NCBI GenBank assembly: GCA_035623275.1
Contig: DASPTT010000017.1
Location: forward strand, 1 to 7,143
DNA: 7,143 nucleotides
Direction of reading: 5' to 3'
From: DASPTT01 sp035623275
Lineage (GTDB): Bacteria; Actinomycetota; Acidimicrobiia; Acidimicrobiales; UBA8190
The notes under the pieces were generated by a model. The model ran no database searches. It saw nothing but the letters and a program-made list of their open reading frames with translations, and was not told where the DNA came from. Positions within the stretch are counted from its first letter, which is position 1, and every line of letters begins with the position of its first letter. Below are positions 6,045 through 7,143 of the stretch, piece by piece. A program made the position numbers and the translations under genes.

Positions 6045-6712
6045 CAGCCGACGGCGACGAACAGCTGCTGGCTGAGAGTCGGCTCGATGGCGAGCGGCGA
6101 GCCGTCCACCTCCAGCGTGAGCGTGCCGTCGGCCGCACGCGTGCGCACCAGCGCCGAGCGCCCGGGAACGAACCCGTGCTCGTCGAGGTAGGCGAGCGAG
6201 GCCATGTCCAACTCGACCTCCTCAGTGATGCGCTCGAGGCGCACGGTCTCGCCCGCCTCGACCTGCGCCAGGCTCACCTGGGACTCGCCCGCGCCGTCGC
6301 CCCCGCCGGAACCCGGGATCGGGTTGCCGTGCGGGCACGTCGTGGGATTGCCGAGCAGTGCCACGAGACGGGTCTCCACCTCGTCGGAGATCACGTGCTC
6401 CCAGCGGCCCGCCTCGAGGTGCGCCTTGTGCCACGGCAGCCCGATCACGTCGACCAGGAGGCGCTCGGCCAGGCGGTGCTTGCGGATCACGCTGTCGGCC
6501 AGGGCGCGCCCTTGGTCGGTGAGCGTGATCGAGCGCCCGGCCCGCTCCACGTAGCCGTCCGCCGTCAGGCGATCGAGCATCTCGGACACGGATGGGGCGG
6601 AGCGCCCGAGGCGCTCGGCGATGCGCGCCTGGATGACCGGGACGCCCTCCTCGGTGAGCGATTGGATCGTCTCGAGGTACTCCTCCACGGGCGGGTGGAA
6701 ACCGTCGGTCAC
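6044..6712 (-). CDS. DtxR/MntR-family metal-dependent transcriptional regulator
   Basis: This 222-residue protein has the full layout of DtxR/IdeR regulators, which bind Fe(II) or Mn(II) and then repress metal-uptake genes. A winged helix-turn-helix spans about 1-70 (ARIAERLG and SAPSVSEMLDRL are the HTH helices). A dimerisation and metal-binding domain spans about 71-133 (RKHRLAERLL, RWEHVISDEVE), then comes a Gly-rich linker at 134-143 and an SH3/FeoA-like domain at 145-222. His79, Glu83, His98, Glu105 and His106 fall at the same numbers as the DtxR ligands. Position 102, Cys in DtxR and Glu in MntR, is Gly here. Position 11, Met10 in DtxR, is Glu, and Glu14 lines up with a MntR ligand. TTCPHGNPIPG (124-134) adds Cys126 and His128. 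The metal is therefore uncertain, perhaps Mn. Translation starts at the GTG at 6712, just after a shared TAGGAT + 7 nt block. The 53-aa gene follows and is coupled to it. Confidence 0.93.
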   Translation of the reverse strand: MTDGFHPPVEEYLETIQSLTEEGVPVIQARIAERLGRSAPSVSEMLDRLTADGYVERAGRSITLTDQGRALADSVIRKHRLAERLLVDVIGLPWHKAHLEAGRWEHVISDEVETRLVALLGNPTTCPHGNPIPGSGGGDGAGESQVSLAQVEAGETVRLERITEEVELDMASLAYLDEHGFVPGRSALVRTRAADGTLTLEVDGSPLAIEPTLSQQLFVAVG

Positions 6713-6719
6713 GGCGCCG

Positions 6720-6725
6720 ATCCTA
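6720..6725 (-). promoter_or_regulatory. Candidate -10 box of the DtxR-family gene (leaderless), or weak SD
   Basis: On the - strand TAGGAT is followed by CGGCGCC and the GTG start at 6712. Apart from one base, the whole 16-nt block equals that of the amidase start. It fits either a leaderless promoter or an AGGA Shine-Dalgarno site eight bases upstream. No -35 box is evident. Confidence 0.45.
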
Positions 6726-6777
6726 CCGAGTGGCGGCCGGCGGACCGCCCGGCGGCTGGTCGCCGCGGGCCCCGGTG

Positions 6778-6816
6778 TGCCTCCGGCGGGTGCCTCCGGC
6801 GGGTGCCTCCGGCGGG
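6778..6816. repeat. Three perfect tandem copies of a 13-bp GC-rich unit
   Basis: The unit TGCCTCCGGCGGG occurs three times without a mismatch at 6778-6790, 6791-6803 and 6804-6816. It lies in the gap between the 55-aa gene and the DtxR-family start, 53 bases or more upstream of the latter's candidate -10 box. Each unit holds a CCGGCGG core. The lack of divergence suggests recent slippage. Confidence 0.85.
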
Positions 6817-6858
6817 AGCCTCAGGCGGCGCGGCGCGAGCCTCAGGCGGCGCGGCGCG
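6817..6858. repeat. Two perfect tandem copies of a 21-bp unit that contains a stop codon
   Basis: The 21-bp unit (AGCCTCAGGCGG followed by CGCGGCGCG) occurs at 6817-6837 and again, identical, at 6838-6858. On the - strand the second copy supplies the last codons and the TGA of the 55-aa gene, and the first copy repeats them just after the stop. The two copies abut the three 13-bp repeats and share their GCCTC/GGCGG core, so the tract probably arose in one history of duplication. Confidence 0.85.
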
Positions 6859-7009
6859 GCGGCGTTGGGTCGGCGACCCGGCGCAGCTGGGACTCCAGGT
6901 CGAACACGCTCTCGGCGGCACCCACGACCTCACCCCGGGCATTGCGCAGCGCGCCGGCCCCGCTGAGCCGCCGGACCATGTCGGACAGGGTGTGAAGGGA
7001 GATGCGCAC
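6842..7009 (-). CDS. 55-aa protein of unknown function with a strong ribosome binding site
   Basis: The GTG at 7009 is preceded, seven bases away, by a full AGGAGG, the best Shine-Dalgarno site in the window. From there codons are strongly G/C-ending to the TGA at 6844-6842. The frame stays open upstream to 7111 and beyond, but codon bias falls off there, so the GTG is preferred over ATG 7111. The protein begins MRISLHTLSDMVRRLSG. It has a probable amphipathic helix at about 33-46 (ESVFDLESQLRRVA) and ends in a Pro/Arg tail (PTPPRRAA). It has no Cys, signal peptide or membrane segment. I do not recognise a family. A weak -10-like TACCCT lies on the - strand at 7058-7053, without a convincing -35. 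The last codons and stop lie in a duplicated 21-bp unit. It may precede the DtxR-family gene in a transcript, but the 129-bp gap and that gene's own start block argue for separate expression. Confidence 0.65.
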   Translation of the reverse strand: MRISLHTLSDMVRRLSGAGALRNARGEVVGAAESVFDLESQLRRVADPTPPRRAA

Positions 7010-7016
7010 GGATGCC

Positions 7017-7022
7017 CCTCCT
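7017..7022 (-). promoter_or_regulatory. Strong Shine-Dalgarno site of the 55-aa gene
   Basis: On the - strand AGGAGG is followed by seven bases and then the GTG at 7009. Both sequence and spacing are near ideal, and this decides the start against the longer frame beginning at ATG 7111. Confidence 0.75.
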
Positions 7023-7143
7023 ACGGTGTCGAGAGAGTGCCCACCGCGTGCGAGGGTACGGGAGCCACGTTTCCCGACGGTCACGCCAAGGTGAACGGGG
7101 CACGAATTCATCGGCGCGCAAGACGTCGGCCCGGCGTCGGAGG

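Noticed and set aside
6778..6858. Short CRISPR array or origin iterons
   Set aside because: The copies are directly adjacent without spacers, are very GC-rich, and no AT-rich region or cas/rep gene is nearby.
7010..7111. Longer 89-aa form of the small protein starting at ATG 7111
   Set aside because: Third-position bias drops upstream of 7009 and no ribosome site precedes ATG 7111, while the GTG at 7009 has an ideal AGGAGG.
7108..7143. Possible C-terminal end of another - strand gene (PPTPGRRLARR then TGA)
   Set aside because: Only 11 codons, with poor third-position G/C bias. It cannot be told apart from chance.

Overview
The window is very GC-rich DNA with almost complete G/C bias at third codon positions, tightly packed genes, GTG starts and several candidate leaderless promoters. 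This suggests a high-GC actinobacterium. A lineage such as the Acidimicrobiia would fit, but that is a guess from style and not something the sequence proves. There are no rRNA, tRNA, CRISPR or transposon sequences.

Layout, left to right. (1) The last 46 codons of an unknown acidic protein are followed at once by a 9-bp perfect hairpin, probably its terminator. (2) A complete NAD(P)-dependent aldehyde dehydrogenase lies on the + strand. (3) Convergent to it, on the - strand, is a short amidase-signature hydrolase with an intact Lys-Ser-Ser triad. (4) Divergent from the amidase, across only 48 bp, is a cytoplasmic-type sulfatase with a Cys-type (formylglycine) active site. (5) Downstream, with its own well-formed promoter, is a secreted or membrane-anchored protein built from seven copies of a roughly 56-residue repeat. 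I interpret it as a seven-bladed beta-propeller resembling PLL/fucose-lectin-type propellers. (6) Convergent to it, on the - strand, are three genes: a 55-aa orphan protein with a very strong Shine-Dalgarno site, a DtxR/MntR-family metalloregulator, and a 53-aa protein whose start codon overlaps the regulator's stop. A GC-rich tandem-repeat tract separates the 55-aa gene from the regulator.

The aldehyde dehydrogenase, amidase and sulfatase look like a catabolic set (oxidation of an aldehyde, cleavage of an amide, removal of a sulfate ester). No shared substrate can be read from the sequence, and they are not one operon. The amidase and sulfatase start regions are so close that their core promoters would overlap. 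The amidase and the DtxR-like gene share a nearly identical 16-nt start region (TAGGRTCGGCGCCGTG), which reads either as a -10 box placed for leaderless transcription or as a weak Shine-Dalgarno site.

The items most worth following are the seven-repeat secreted propeller, the small gene coupled to the metalloregulator, the regulator's altered metal site, and the shared and overlapping promoters. I see no convincing complete new multi-gene system.
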